Assembly: GCA_018066805.1 (NCBI GenBank)
Contig: JAGPVX010000037.1
Location: forward strand, 1 to 33,809
Length of the DNA: 33,809 nucleotides
From: Paraperlucidibaca sp.
Lineage (GTDB): Bacteria; Pseudomonadota; Gammaproteobacteria; Pseudomonadales; Moraxellaceae
Direction: 5' to 3'
Shown: in pieces, positions 1 through 8,748 of the stretch
Numbering within the stretch: the stretch's first letter is position 1
Layout: each line of letters begins with the position of its first letter
Position numbers and translations under genes: made by a program
The notes under the pieces: model-generated
Seen by the model: the letters and a program-made list of their open reading frames with translations, nothing else
The model's database searches: none
Told to the model about the DNA's origin: nothing

Positions 1-878
1 TGCTCGCGCTTGGCAAAATCTGAGAGCACATCACGCACAGCATCAGGCAGTGTTTCGCCATAGCCAAACCAGCGAGTTTTCTCCAGCACTACACAAGTTA
101 ATAGACCGGCAACCAATACCGGCATAGTCACTGGCGCCATAACTAGGAAGAAGGTAATAAAGTCCCAGCCCACAACCTTGGCAATCAATAAGTTTTGCGG
201 CTCGCCAACCATGGTGCAAACACCGCCCAGCGCAGTACCCACTGCCGCATGCATCAGCAAGCTGCGCAGAAAGCCGCGAAAACGTTTGAGGTCACTCCGG
301 TGTAGCTCCACTTCAGCGTCGTCGCTGGAGTCGTGGAGCTCATGCTCTTGTTGCGATGTTTTGCCAGAAGCCACGCGGTGATAGACGCCATAAAAACCGA
401 CCGCCACGCTGATAATCACAGCGGTCACGGTGAGTGCATCCAAAAATGCCGACAGCAAAGCTGCGACCAAACTAAACATCAGCGACAAAAGCACCTTCGA
501 GCGCACTTCAACCAAGAGCTTAGTAAACATCACAAGCAATAAGTCGCGCATGAAGTAAATGCCCGCCACCATGAACATCAGCAGCAAGATGACCGGCAGG
601 TTATGCGACACCTCTGCATACACGGTGTCGGAGGTCGTCATCCCAATCAGCACCGACTCAATAGCCAGTAGCCCACCAGGCTGCAATGGATAACATTTCA
701 GCGCCATCGCTAGCGTAAAAATAAACTCAGCGACAATTATCCAACCCGTTATATAGGTGCCAAGTGCCCACATGAGTACCGGGTTAATCGCTAAAAAAGT
801 GAGAATGGTCCATTTATACCAAAGTGGCGAGTGACCTAAAAAGTTACGCATTAAGGCGTGAGTAAATGGCTTGGACAT
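1..878 (-). CDS. nhaB: Na+/H+ antiporter NhaB (5' part, runs off the window)
   Basis: The reverse strand from the ATG at 878 stays open to the left edge, giving 292 codons of a protein that begins [18 protein letters not shown] and is rich in membrane segments. The start and the stretches [39 protein letters not shown] and [20 protein letters not shown] are typical of the NhaB family, an inner-membrane antiporter that expels Na+ in exchange for protons. The family is about 500 residues long, so roughly the last 40 percent lies outside the window. A charged cytoplasmic loop rich in Glu, His and Asp sits near residue 175. A purine-rich AAGAGAA precedes the start. It is divergent from the acyltransferase at 1096. 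The identification rests on recalled family sequence, not on a search. Confidence 0.88.
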   Translation of the reverse strand, partial: MSKPFTHALMRNFLGHSPLWYKWTILTFLAINPVLMWALGTYITGWIIVAEFIFTLAMALKCYPLQPGGLLAIESVLIGMTTSDTVYAEVSHNLPVILLLMFMVAGIYFMRDLLLVMFTKLLVEVRSKVLLSLMFSLVAALLSAFLDALTVTAVIISVAVGFYGVYHRVASGKTSQQEHELHDSSDDAEVELHRSDLKRFRGFLRSLLMHAAVGTALGGVCTMVGEPQNLLIAKVVGWDFITFFLVMAPVTMPVLVAGLLTCVVLEKTRWFGYGETLPDAVRDVLSDFAKRE

Positions 879-1095
879 GATGGTTCTCTTATTGTTTGAG
901 CGCTAACGATTACGCAAGCTTTCGCGCCACCGCAAAGTGACCCTGAGCGAGGGCTCCGTTGGCGGCATGGAAAACTAGCACGACTTGGGTGCTAACGGCA
1001 GGGCAAAAAACCTATCCACAAGAACTGTGCTCAAAATACTTGCTATGCACACCTGTAATGGCACACTTTAGCAACTGCCTTTTCAGAGCCCAACT
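879..1095. other. Divergent intergenic region between nhaB and the acyltransferase
   Basis: These 217 bases must hold the promoters of two divergent genes. I see no strong sigma-70 pair. Reading toward nhaB, the stretch 930-967 can fold: GCCACCG near 927 can pair imperfectly with GTTGGCGGC near 958, enclosing a CCCT-GAGCG-AGGG hairpin. This could be a structured leader of nhaB, but it does not match any riboswitch I can recall in detail. Confidence 0.3.
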
Positions 1096-1998
1096 ATGAT
1101 TTCTTTTCTGCCACGCCCGCTTCATGGCCTCATTATGGCCATTCTGTTGCTCACCAATACTGTGTTCTGGGTGTCGCAGCTCTATATTTTGGTGATACTG
1201 AAGCTCATTCTGCCCATCAAATCCGTGCGTCTAGTGATCTCGGATGTCATGTCTTTACTCGCACAAACATGGGCCGCCTGTAATAGCCAGATCGCCAACC
1301 ACCTCATGCGCATCGACTGGGACATTCGCCTACCCGCCAATCTCAATCGCCGCGGCCAGTATCTGGCCTGCGCCAACCATCAATCCTGGAATGACATTTT
1401 TGTCTTGATGCGCGCCTTTGGCTATAAAGCCCCATTCTTTAAGTTTTTTTTAAAGCAGGAGCTGATATGGGTACCACTCTTGGGCCTAGCTTGGTGGGGC
1501 TTGGACTATCCATTTATGAAGCGCCACACGCGCGATCAGCTCGCTAAAAATCCAGCCCTTAAAGGTAAGGACATGGAAACTACGCGACGAGCTTGCGAGA
1601 AGTTCAAAGACTTACCCGTGATGGTATTGAATTTTTTAGAAGGTACGCGCTTCACCGAGAAAAAACATGCCGCCCAGAGCTCACCATACCAACACTTATT
1701 GAAACCTAAGTCAGGTGGCTTTGCCTTTGCTACATCGGCTTTTGGCGAACGCCTTAACGCCCTACTAGACATCACGATTGTTTATCCTGATGGCTCTGTG
1801 GGTTTTTGGGAGTTTCTCTGCGGTGATGTGCGACGCGTAATCGTTGATGTTCGTGAAATCACTATCCCTAGCGAGTTTTACGACGGTGACTACGAGTCTG
1901 ATGCCCAGTTTCGTGGTCGCTATCATCGTTGGATAGCATCACTCTGGGCAGAGAAAGACGCGAGGATCAGCGCGCTTTTAGAAAGTTCCACACGCTAA
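1096..1998 (+). CDS. YihG-like 1-acyl-glycerol-3-phosphate acyltransferase family protein
   Basis: This 300-residue protein has an N-terminal hydrophobic segment (about residues 8-45) and a PlsC-type acyltransferase domain. The catalytic NHQSWND (the HX4D motif) lies near residue 94 and the substrate-binding EGTRFT near residue 182. The block KGKDMETTRRACEKF, about 155-170, closely resembles E. coli YihG, a poorly characterised inner-membrane acyltransferase of about 310 residues that can act on lysophosphatidic acid. The expected reaction is transfer of an acyl chain to the sn-2 position of lysophosphatidate. The ATG at 1096 is preceded by a weak GAG; a later ATG at 1135 is possible but would cut the membrane anchor. 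It converges on csrA with only 16 bases between stop codons. Confidence 0.85.
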   Translation: MISFLPRPLHGLIMAILLLTNTVFWVSQLYILVILKLILPIKSVRLVISDVMSLLAQTWAACNSQIANHLMRIDWDIRLPANLNRRGQYLACANHQSWNDIFVLMRAFGYKAPFFKFFLKQELIWVPLLGLAWWGLDYPFMKRHTRDQLAKNPALKGKDMETTRRACEKFKDLPVMVLNFLEGTRFTEKKHAAQSSPYQHLLKPKSGGFAFATSAFGERLNALLDITIVYPDGSVGFWEFLCGDVRRVIVDVREITIPSEFYDGDYESDAQFRGRYHRWIASLWAEKDARISALLESSTR

Positions 1999-2014
1999 AC
2001 ACTCGCTTTTTGCC

Positions 2015-2212
2015 TTATTGCTCGTCGGCGACAGAGTCGTCGATGGGCTTCTCTTGCTGAATACGTTGATAGATCTCTTCGCGATGCACAGCGACATCCT
2101 TCGGTGCATTTACGCCAATACGGACTTGGTTGCCCTTAACGCCGAGCACGGTCACGGTGACCTCGTCACCGACCATGAGGGTCTCACCCACTCGTCTTGT
2201 TAAAATTAACAT
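2015..2212 (-). CDS. csrA: Carbon storage regulator CsrA (RsmA)
   Basis: This is a 65-residue protein starting [20 protein letters not shown] and containing [19 protein letters not shown], the unmistakable CsrA fold. CsrA is a homodimeric RNA-binding protein that recognises GGA in hairpin loops of mRNA leaders and alters their translation or stability; it controls carbon storage, motility and virulence-type traits. Residues Leu4, Arg6, Arg7 and Arg44 of the RNA-binding face are present. The open frame extends upstream to 2257, but the ATG at 2212 is the start because it has a good GGAG eight or nine bases upstream and gives the canonical N-terminus. It lies downstream of lysC and alaS, as in pseudomonads, with its own 144-base upstream gap. 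Confidence 0.97.
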   Translation of the reverse strand: MLILTRRVGETLMVGDEVTVTVLGVKGNQVRIGVNAPKDVAVHREEIYQRIQQEKPIDDSVADEQ

Positions 2213-2356
2213 GTTCACCACTCCAAAGTGTTGGCCTAGTGCACAAACATAGGCCATGAATATTTGGCTGCGAGGGGTAACGCCTCAATTGTAATATCTT
2301 GGGGACACTCCCTCGCCCAGTGACACAACTCGCAAAGCCATTTACAGACACGTAGC

Positions 2357-2842
2357 TTAAGGCGCTGGCGCGTCTAAATCAAAGGCCGAATGCAAAGAGC
2401 GTACGGCCAGTTCCAAATATTTTTCGTCAATTACCACGGCAATTTTAATTTCCGAGGTCGAAATCATTTGGATATTGATATTTTCTTTCGCTAGCACTGA
2501 AAACATTTTGCTAGCCACGCCAGCGTGCGAGCGCATGCCAACACCCACTAATGACACTTTAGCGATATTGCCATTTGCCACGATCTCACGTGCTGAAACG
2601 TCTTTCGCGACTTTTTCGAGCACAGCCATGGCTTTTTTCAAGTCGCCATGCGCCACGGTAAAGGTGAAATCGGTGCTGCCATCAGCTGATACGTTCTGCA
2701 AAATCATGTCGATTTCGATATTTGCATCGCCAATTGGGCTCAAAATGCGTGAAGCAATCCCTGGGGTATCGGGCACACCGCGCACGGTAAGTTTGGCTTC
2801 ATCGCGGTTAAAGGCAATCCCGGAAATGACGGGCTTTTCCAT
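2357..2842 (-). CDS. Possible separate aspartate kinase beta subunit from an internal lysC start
   Basis: Within lysC the ATG at 2842 (codon 249) is preceded on the coding strand by AGAGGACGAT, so a GAGG lies five bases before the ATG. Translation from here would make a 161-residue protein, MEKPVISGIAFNR onward, consisting of the two ACT domains. In B. subtilis LysC and C. glutamicum LysC a beta subunit of about 160-170 residues is made from an in-frame internal start near codon 245-250 and forms an alpha2beta2 enzyme. The position and size here match that pattern. The site is seen directly; its use is inferred. Confidence 0.5.
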   Translation of the reverse strand: MEKPVISGIAFNRDEAKLTVRGVPDTPGIASRILSPIGDANIEIDMILQNVSADGSTDFTFTVAHGDLKKAMAVLEKVAKDVSAREIVANGNIAKVSLVGVGMRSHAGVASKMFSVLAKENINIQMISTSEIKIAVVIDEKYLELAVRSLHSAFDLDAPAP

Positions 2843-3586
2843 ATCGTCCTCTGCATGATCAACTGTAATTAAAGTTCCTTCGCCTTCGCCAAAGCTCGAC
2901 AAAACGCGCAAGGGAACATTGTATTTGCCGGCAAACTCAACGGCACGGATTTGTAACACTTTCGAGCCCTGCGAGGCCATCTCCAACATTTCCTCAAAGG
3001 TCACGGTGGTGAGGCGGCGCGCTTGTGGCACCACGCGAGGGTCGGTGGTGTAAACACCATCAACATCGGTATAAATCTGACATTCGTCGGCGCCTAAAGC
3101 AGCCGCTAATGCCACACCAGTTGTGTCTGAACCGCCACGCCCTAAGGTGGTGATATTGCCATCGGCATCAACACCTTGGAAACCGGCGACAACAACAACA
3201 CGACCGGCATCAAGATCAGCGCGGATGCGCGCGTCGTCAATCGCTTCAATGCGCGCTTTCGTATGGGCGCTATCAGTTCGGATTGCCACTTGCGTGCCAG
3301 TATATGATCTAGCGTCGATACCACGCTTGATCAGCGCCATCGCCAATAAAGCGATAGTGACTTGCTCGCCAGTGGAGAGCATGACATCCATTTCGCGCGG
3401 TGTTGGCTCGTCGGTAATGGCTTTCGCTAAAGCGATCAGGCGATTAGTTTCGCCACTCATTGCCGACAATACGACTACTACCTGATGGCCTTGGTCATGC
3501 CAACGCTTCACACGATCGGCAACTGCCTCAATGCGCTCAGGGTTGGCTACCGATGTACCACCATACTTTTGTACCATTATTCCCAT
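2357..3586 (-). CDS. lysC: Aspartate kinase
   Basis: This 409-residue protein phosphorylates aspartate to 4-aspartyl phosphate, the first step toward lysine, threonine, methionine and diaminopimelate. The N-terminus MGIMVQKYGGTSV carries the KxGGTS kinase motif, and GRGGSDTTGVALAAALGADECQIYTDVDGVYTTDPR (about residues 149-184) is the nucleotide- and aspartate-binding region. Two ACT domains follow from about residue 265, the usual site of lysine/threonine feedback inhibition. Length matches the monofunctional pseudomonad enzyme. The ATG at 3586 has a GAGAG element upstream. An internal in-frame ATG with a strong ribosome-binding site lies at 2842 (separate entry). It is between alaS and csrA, 69 bases after alaS. 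Confidence 0.97.
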   Translation of the reverse strand: MGIMVQKYGGTSVANPERIEAVADRVKRWHDQGHQVVVVLSAMSGETNRLIALAKAITDEPTPREMDVMLSTGEQVTIALLAMALIKRGIDARSYTGTQVAIRTDSAHTKARIEAIDDARIRADLDAGRVVVVAGFQGVDADGNITTLGRGGSDTTGVALAAALGADECQIYTDVDGVYTTDPRVVPQARRLTTVTFEEMLEMASQGSKVLQIRAVEFAGKYNVPLRVLSSFGEGEGTLITVDHAEDDMEKPVISGIAFNRDEAKLTVRGVPDTPGIASRILSPIGDANIEIDMILQNVSADGSTDFTFTVAHGDLKKAMAVLEKVAKDVSAREIVANGNIAKVSLVGVGMRSHAGVASKMFSVLAKENINIQMISTSEIKIAVVIDEKYLELAVRSLHSAFDLDAPAP

Positions 3587-3655
3587 AGTATTTCTCTCAT
3601 CGTCTCAACTGACCGCTTATGCAAACGGCCAGGTATTGCTAAATTAAGTGCTCGC

Positions 3656-6301
3656 TTAGGCCTTAATGCTAGAGCTCAATTGTGCCTCTACAAACGCTGC
3701 TAATGAGCTTAAAGCACTGTCTAGATGCTCGGGTTGTGTGCCACCGGCCATTGCCATATCGGGGCGCCCACCACCCTTTCCGCCAACTTGCTGCGCGACA
3801 TAGCTGACCACATCGCCGGCTTTAATTCGCGCGGTTAGTGGCTTGCTCACCATGGCTACTAAGCTAACTTTGTCATCGACAACGCTGGCCAGCAATACTA
3901 CGGCATCACCTAGCTGATTACGCAGGCGCTCGGCATTTTCACGTAAAGCCTTAGCATCAACGCCATCGAGTCGAGCGGCCAATAAAGGCACACCGGCTAT
4001 CGTTGTCGCTTGCTTGGCTAAATCGGCACCAGCAGCTGCAGCCATTTTTGACTTTAATTGATCAATGCCTTTTTCCAATTCACGCTGACGATCAAGTAGC
4101 TGCTGCACTTTTGCTGTAACTGAGTCGCGATTGGCTTTAACTAAGCTCGAAAGCTCCGACAGCGTTTGCTCGCCTTGATTTAGCCATGCTAAAGCACCTA
4201 AGCCAGTACGCGCTTCAATCCGACGTACACCGGCCGCCACACCCGACTCACTGGTAATGCGTAAAACGCCGATATCGCCAGTACGCTTAACGTGCGTGCC
4301 ACCACAAAGCTCAACCGAAAAATTGGCCTCACCCATGCTCAATACACGCACGACATCGCCATATTTTTCGCCAAATAATGCCATTGCGCCGCGAGTGCGC
4401 GCGGTATCGATATCGGTCAACTCGGTTTGCACCGCGGTATTACCTAAGACTTGACCATTAACCCTAGACTCCAACGCACGCAGCTGCTCTGGGCTTACGG
4501 CCTCGGAGTGCGAGAAATCAAAGCGTAAATAGTCAGCGGTTACCAAAGAACCCTTTTGCTGCACATGATCGCCGAGTAGCTCGCGAAGAGCGGCATGCAG
4601 CAAGTGTGTGGCTGAGTGGTTACGTGCAGTTGAGCGCCGGATATCGCTGTTTACTTCTGCTTCGGCTGGCTGGCCTTCTTTCAATACACCTTCGCTAACA
4701 ATGGCTTGATGCACATGATGTGAACCACTTTTTTGCGTATCGCTGATGTCTACACGTAAGCCATGGGCCTGAAGTGTTCCGGAATCACCGATTTGACCGC
4801 CAGACTCTGCGTAAAATGGCGTTTTATCTAAAATGATAGCTACTTTATCGCCGACGTTAGCTTCATTTATGCGCTGGCCATCGCGATAGATGGCTCGAAC
4901 AAGCACTGTGCTTGCAGCGTGTTCATAGCCAATAAATTGCGTGGCGCCATCGAGCGTAATGACAGCGTTATAGTCGACATCGAAGCGTGAGCTAGCGCGG
5001 GCGCGCTCGCGCTGGGCCTGCATTTCTTGCTCAAAGCCATCCATGTCGAGGCTTAGGTCGCGCTCGCGAGCGATGTCTGCTGTTAAGTCGACCGGAAAGC
5101 CGTAGGTATCATAGAGGCGAAACACTGTGGCACCTGGGATTTCCGTGCCTACTAAGTCAGCCAAATCAGCATCTAAAATGCGTAAGCCCTGCGTTAATGT
5201 GCGGGCAAATTGCTCTTCTTCTGCTAGCAACACACGGGCTATTTCGTCTTGTTGCGCTTTCAACTGAGGGTAAGCAGCACCCATCTCCCCCGCTAAAGCA
5301 GACACAATGCGTGAGAAAAACGGGCCTTCGGCGCCTAATTTATTGCCATGGCGGCAGGCGCGACGAATGATGCGGCGCAAGACATAGCCGCGACCTTCGT
5401 TTGATGGCAACACACCATCGGCCACTAAAAATGCGCATGAGCGAATATGGTCCGCAACCACTTTTAATGATGATTGATTAGTGTTTTCGCAGCCAATTGC
5501 GTTGGCCGAAGCACTTAATAGTGATTGAAACAGGTCAATCTCGTAGTTTGCATGCACATGCTGCATAACCGCTGAAATACGCTCCAAGCCCATGCCGGTG
5601 TCGACGCTGGGCGCCGGCAAAAGATGCATGACACCATCGGCGGTGCGGTTAAATTGCATAAAGACGTTATTCCAGATCTCGATGAAGCGATCGCCATCTT
5701 CATCGGGCGAGCCTGGTGGGCCACCTGGAATATCAGTGCCGTGATCATAGAAAATCTCACTGCAGGGGCCGCATGGACCCGTATCACCCATGGCCCAGAA
5801 GTTATCTGAGGCATAAGGCGCGCCCTTGTTATCACCAATGCGAATGATGCGCTCAGCTGGAACGCCAATCTCATTCTGCCAAATAGCATAGGCTTCATCG
5901 TCGCTGGCGTAGACCGTAACGGTGAGCTTATCTTTTGAAATATTCAGCCAGTCAGCAGAGGTGAGAAACTCCCATGCGTAGTGGATGGCTTCGCGCTTGA
6001 AATAGTCACCGAAGCTGAAGTTACCGAGCATTTCGAAAAATGTGTGGTGGCGCGCGGTGTAGCCGACATTTTCTAAATCATTATGTTTGCCGCCAGCTCG
6101 CACGCACTTTTGCGAGGAAACTGCACGGGTATAGCTGCGCTTATCAATGCCTAAAAAGCACTCTTTAAACTGGTTCATACCGGCATTGGTAAATAACAAA
6201 GTCGGGTCATCTGCTGGCACCAAAGAGCTTGATGCCACACGGGTATGCCCTTTTTGCTCAAAAAATCGCAAGAATGCTTCGCGAATATCAGCGCTTTTCA
6301 T
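3656..6301 (-). CDS. alaS: Alanyl-tRNA synthetase
   Basis: This 881-residue enzyme charges tRNA-Ala with alanine using ATP. The class II catalytic domain fills about residues 1-250 ([20 protein letters not shown], then [15 protein letters not shown]). The tRNA-recognition domain follows to about 460. The editing domain has the zinc/active-site motifs HSATHLLH near 565 and [10 protein letters not shown] near 664, which remove serine and glycine mischarged onto tRNA-Ala. The C-Ala domain ends with [16 protein letters not shown]. Length is as usual. The ATG at 6301 has GGAG seven bases upstream. It is followed by lysC (69-base gap) and preceded by recX with a 147-base gap that carries a candidate promoter. 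Confidence 0.98.
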   Translation of the reverse strand: MKSADIREAFLRFFEQKGHTRVASSSLVPADDPTLLFTNAGMNQFKECFLGIDKRSYTRAVSSQKCVRAGGKHNDLENVGYTARHHTFFEMLGNFSFGDYFKREAIHYAWEFLTSADWLNISKDKLTVTVYASDDEAYAIWQNEIGVPAERIIRIGDNKGAPYASDNFWAMGDTGPCGPCSEIFYDHGTDIPGGPPGSPDEDGDRFIEIWNNVFMQFNRTADGVMHLLPAPSVDTGMGLERISAVMQHVHANYEIDLFQSLLSASANAIGCENTNQSSLKVVADHIRSCAFLVADGVLPSNEGRGYVLRRIIRRACRHGNKLGAEGPFFSRIVSALAGEMGAAYPQLKAQQDEIARVLLAEEEQFARTLTQGLRILDADLADLVGTEIPGATVFRLYDTYGFPVDLTADIARERDLSLDMDGFEQEMQAQRERARASSRFDVDYNAVITLDGATQFIGYEHAASTVLVRAIYRDGQRINEANVGDKVAIILDKTPFYAESGGQIGDSGTLQAHGLRVDISDTQKSGSHHVHQAIVSEGVLKEGQPAEAEVNSDIRRSTARNHSATHLLHAALRELLGDHVQQKGSLVTADYLRFDFSHSEAVSPEQLRALESRVNGQVLGNTAVQTELTDIDTARTRGAMALFGEKYGDVVRVLSMGEANFSVELCGGTHVKRTGDIGVLRITSESGVAAGVRRIEARTGLGALAWLNQGEQTLSELSSLVKANRDSVTAKVQQLLDRQRELEKGIDQLKSKMAAAAGADLAKQATTIAGVPLLAARLDGVDAKALRENAERLRNQLGDAVVLLASVVDDKVSLVAMVSKPLTARIKAGDVVSYVAQQVGGKGGGRPDMAMAGGTQPEHLDSALSSLAAFVEAQLSSSIKA

Positions 6302-6384
6302 CTACCGCTCCGAACCAGTCAATGACAACAATACCTATCTCTACTTACGAAAATAGGCAAATACGTTATCGCAAATAACCCGCA

Positions 6385-6390
6385 ATTATA
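6385..6390 (-). promoter_or_regulatory. Candidate -10 element for alaS
   Basis: On the reverse strand a perfect TATAAT lies here, in the gap between recX and alaS. A transcript starting about seven bases downstream would have a leader of roughly 75 bases before alaS. No good -35 hexamer is found 16-18 bases upstream, so the call rests on the -10 alone. Confidence 0.35.
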
Positions 6391-6448
6391 GCGCGAGTTC
6401 GCAACTGTTCGCAGCTAATCCGACGTTTGAGGCCTACTTAGAGCTAAA

Positions 6449-6952
6449 TTAATTTGATTTGAGAGACTTCATAGCTTCAATTGCCTGCGCCAAACTGAAG
6501 CCACGATATTGCAGAAAACGTACGCGTTTGGCTTGAGCCTTGGGGTCGTCGATTGGTGTGTCGCCAAAACGACGCTGCAGCAGTGTGGCCGCCTCTTTTA
6601 CCCAATCGAGGCTCTCTGTTTGCTCATCCAAGGCCGGATGCTCAGCAGCCAAGCCCTTTTGCTGCAAACGCTGAGCAATGGCTCGACGACCACGGCCGCG
6701 CTGCAACTGACCGCGCACGATGCCTTCTGCACAACGGTCATCATCTTGTAAGCCGTAATCTACAAGTTTAGCCAGCGATTGCTCAGCCAACTCACTCGTT
6801 ACGCCTAGCTGCGACAGCTTTGCTTTGAGCTCATGCTGCGTGTGCTCGCGGCGTGTTTGCCAAGCAAGTAGGCGACTCCAGACTTGCTCAGCGCTAAGCG
6901 GCTCATCAATTGCTGACTTGCCACCGCGCCGAAATCCGAAGCCTGCCACCAC
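6449..6952 (-). CDS. recX: Regulatory protein RecX
   Basis: This 167-residue helical protein matches RecX, which binds RecA filaments and inhibits or caps them. Recognisable blocks are LLAWQTRREHTQHELKAKL near residue 28, VDYGLQDDDRCAEGIVRGQLQRGRGRRAIAQRLQQKG across about 66-102, and VRFLQYRGFSLAQAIEAM near the C-terminus. There is no ATG near the N-terminus, so translation probably begins at GTG 6952 (or the adjacent GTG 6949); TAAGG of the recA stop region lies about seven bases upstream and probably couples the two genes. It starts eight bases after the recA stop, the usual recA-recX arrangement. Confidence 0.92.
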   Translation of the reverse strand: MVAGFGFRRGGKSAIDEPLSAEQVWSRLLAWQTRREHTQHELKAKLSQLGVTSELAEQSLAKLVDYGLQDDDRCAEGIVRGQLQRGRGRRAIAQRLQQKGLAAEHPALDEQTESLDWVKEAATLLQRRFGDTPIDDPKAQAKRVRFLQYRGFSLAQAIEAMKSLKSN

Positions 6953-6960
6953 TAATCGCC

Positions 6961-8010
6961 TTAAAGGTCGGCTAGCTCTAGCGCATCCGGCTCATCTACA
7001 TCATCGGGCAATGCCCCAACTGGACCAATGAGCTGATCACGGATCTGATCTTCAATCTCTTTGGTGATTTTGGGATTTTCATTTAAGAAATTGCAGGCAT
7101 TGCTTTTGCCTTGACCAATTTTATTGCCCTGATAGGCATACCAAGCGCCAGCTTTATCGATCAGCCCAAGCTTCACGCCTAGGTCAACAATTTCGCCTTG
7201 GCGGTTAATACCCTGGCCATAGAGAATCTGGAATTCAGCCTGCTTAAAGGGTGGTGCCACTTTGTTTTTGACCACCTTCACACGAGTTTCAGAACCAACA
7301 ATCTCTTCACCTTCTTTCACTGCGCCAATACGGCGAATATCCAAGCGTACCGAAGCATAGAACTTCAACGCATTGCCGCCGGTAGTGGTTTCTGGGCTGC
7401 CAAACATAACGCCAATTTTCATACGAATTTGGTTAATGAAGATAACCAAACAGTTAGAGCGCTTGATGTTGCCGGTGATTTTACGCAGCGCCTGCGACAT
7501 CAAACGAGCTTGCAGACCGACGTGTGTATCGCCCATTTCGCCTTCAATTTCAGCGCGAGGTGTTAATGCAGCCACTGAGTCAATGACGATGATGTCGACT
7601 GAGTTAGAGCGCACCAACATATCGGCAATTTCCAATGCCTGCTCGCCGGTATCTGGTTGTGATACCAGTAAATTCTCAATATCTACACCTAACTTGCCAG
7701 CGTATTGCGGGTCGAGAGCATGCTCGGCATCGATAAATGCAGCGGTACCACCAGCACGCTGACAGGCCGCAATGACTTGCAATGTGAGCGTAGTTTTACC
7801 CGATGACTCTGGGCCATAAATTTCAACAATACGGCCTTTCGGTAAACCACCAATGCCTAGGGCAATATCTAAGCCCAGCGAACCGGTAGAAATGGCAGGG
7901 ATGGCACCACTCGCCGGTTGATCGCCCAAGCGCATCACTGAACCTTTGCCAAATTGCTTTTCAATCTGAGCTAGTGCTGCACCCAACGCTTTTTGTTTAT
8001 TGTCATTCAT
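6961..8010 (-). CDS. recA: Recombinase RecA
   Basis: RecA forms filaments on single-stranded DNA, drives homologous strand exchange, and stimulates LexA self-cleavage. From the ATG at 8010 the product is 349 residues. Walker A GPESSGKT is at residues 66-73, exactly as in E. coli; Walker [11 protein letters not shown] is near 140; loop L1/L2 residues appear in [18 protein letters not shown] and [25 protein letters not shown]. An in-frame TTG or GTG start further out is open, but MNDNKQKAL is the family N-terminus and has a GAGG upstream. A LexA box lies 64 bases upstream. recX follows eight bases downstream. Confidence 0.98.
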   Translation of the reverse strand: MNDNKQKALGAALAQIEKQFGKGSVMRLGDQPASGAIPAISTGSLGLDIALGIGGLPKGRIVEIYGPESSGKTTLTLQVIAACQRAGGTAAFIDAEHALDPQYAGKLGVDIENLLVSQPDTGEQALEIADMLVRSNSVDIIVIDSVAALTPRAEIEGEMGDTHVGLQARLMSQALRKITGNIKRSNCLVIFINQIRMKIGVMFGSPETTTGGNALKFYASVRLDIRRIGAVKEGEEIVGSETRVKVVKNKVAPPFKQAEFQILYGQGINRQGEIVDLGVKLGLIDKAGAWYAYQGNKIGQGKSNACNFLNENPKITKEIEDQIRDQLIGPVGALPDDVDEPDALELADL

Positions 8011-8074
8011 AAGGCTCAACCCTCGCACTTAACGCGCATTGAAAAATGTGTGAAGCAGCGACCATACGTCACTG

Positions 8075-8090
8075 CTGTCCTTTCGTACAG
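8075..8090 (-). promoter_or_regulatory. LexA (SOS) box of recA
   Basis: Read toward recA this is CTGTACGAAAGGACAG, a perfect CTGT-N8-ACAG gammaproteobacterial LexA site, flanked by TA on the upstream side as in the E. coli consensus. It lies two bases beyond the pncC stop codon and 64 bases before the recA start, so recA can be induced separately from pncC when RecA filaments trigger LexA cleavage. Confidence 0.87.
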
Positions 8091-8092
8091 TA

Positions 8093-8644
8093 TTATGGCA
8101 CAGGGGCATGCCCTGCGCTAGCCAACAGCAATGTATTTAATTGACTCAATGCCCGATAGACGGTTTGACAGCGCACCACTGCACGCGAAGCTGGCCAGTA
8201 ACTATGCTCAGCCACTGTGCCCTGCGGCCCTGCCCAAGCCATCCAAACCAAACCAACTGGCTTTTCGGGCATGCCACCACTAGGGCCTGCGACGCCGCTA
8301 ACCGCGACCGCCCACGATGCGCCAGATGCCTGTCGAGCGCCTTCAGCCATTGCACGAACGACCGCCTCACTAACAGCGCCATGCTGAGCAATAAGCTCTG
8401 CTGGCACGCCGACGAGCTGAGTCTTCGCGGCATTGCTGTATGTCACCCAGCCCATATCGAACCACGCCGAGCTGCCTGCAACCTCAGTAATGGCCTGCGC
8501 AATACCGCCGCCAGTACAAGATTCGACGGTGCTCACACGCAAGCCATGCGTCAGTAATGTTGCACCTAGCACATGAGCAGCAGCAATGATGAGCGTGTTA
8601 TCTCCTTCATCGATAGCGGCATAAGGGCTGATCAAATAAGACAT
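8093..8644 (-). CDS. pncC: Nicotinamide-nucleotide amidohydrolase (CinA C-terminal domain)
   Basis: This 183-residue protein is the stand-alone CinA C-terminal domain, which deamidates nicotinamide mononucleotide to nicotinate mononucleotide in the pyridine-nucleotide salvage cycle. The motif ESCTGGGIAQAI carries the catalytic Ser (residue 42); VTYSNAAKTQLVGV carries Tyr69 and Lys74; AVSGVAGPSGGMPEKPVGLVW is the conserved glycine loop. It has about 18 more residues at the N-terminus than E. coli PncC (165 residues). The ATG at 8644 has GGAG upstream. It lies just upstream of recA on the same strand, the usual gammaproteobacterial neighbour, and is divergent from the alcohol dehydrogenase at 8749. 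Confidence 0.93.
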   Translation of the reverse strand: MSYLISPYAAIDEGDNTLIIAAAHVLGATLLTHGLRVSTVESCTGGGIAQAITEVAGSSAWFDMGWVTYSNAAKTQLVGVPAELIAQHGAVSEAVVRAMAEGARQASGASWAVAVSGVAGPSGGMPEKPVGLVWMAWAGPQGTVAEHSYWPASRAVVRCQTVYRALSQLNTLLLASAGHAPVP

Positions 8645-8748
8645 TTAAGCTCCAAAACAGTATGCTCGAAGACATGCTTTTTCTGCTGTCTCTGCCTCAG
8701 TGTAGACGTCATTTTGCACTGTCGCGATGTCCAACCGAGGTTTTTTAT

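Noticed and set aside
178..542. Two plus-strand frames of 67-69 codons inside the left edge
   Set aside because: They lie opposite nhaB, whose reverse-strand frame is continuous and has family signatures; their composition (runs of Ser, Arg, Cys) is typical of antisense shadow.
1012..1053. CTATCCACA and CTATGCACA near the acyltransferase start, each one base from a DnaA box
   Set aside because: Neither is perfect, they are far apart, and neither flanking gene is known to be DnaA-controlled; likely chance.
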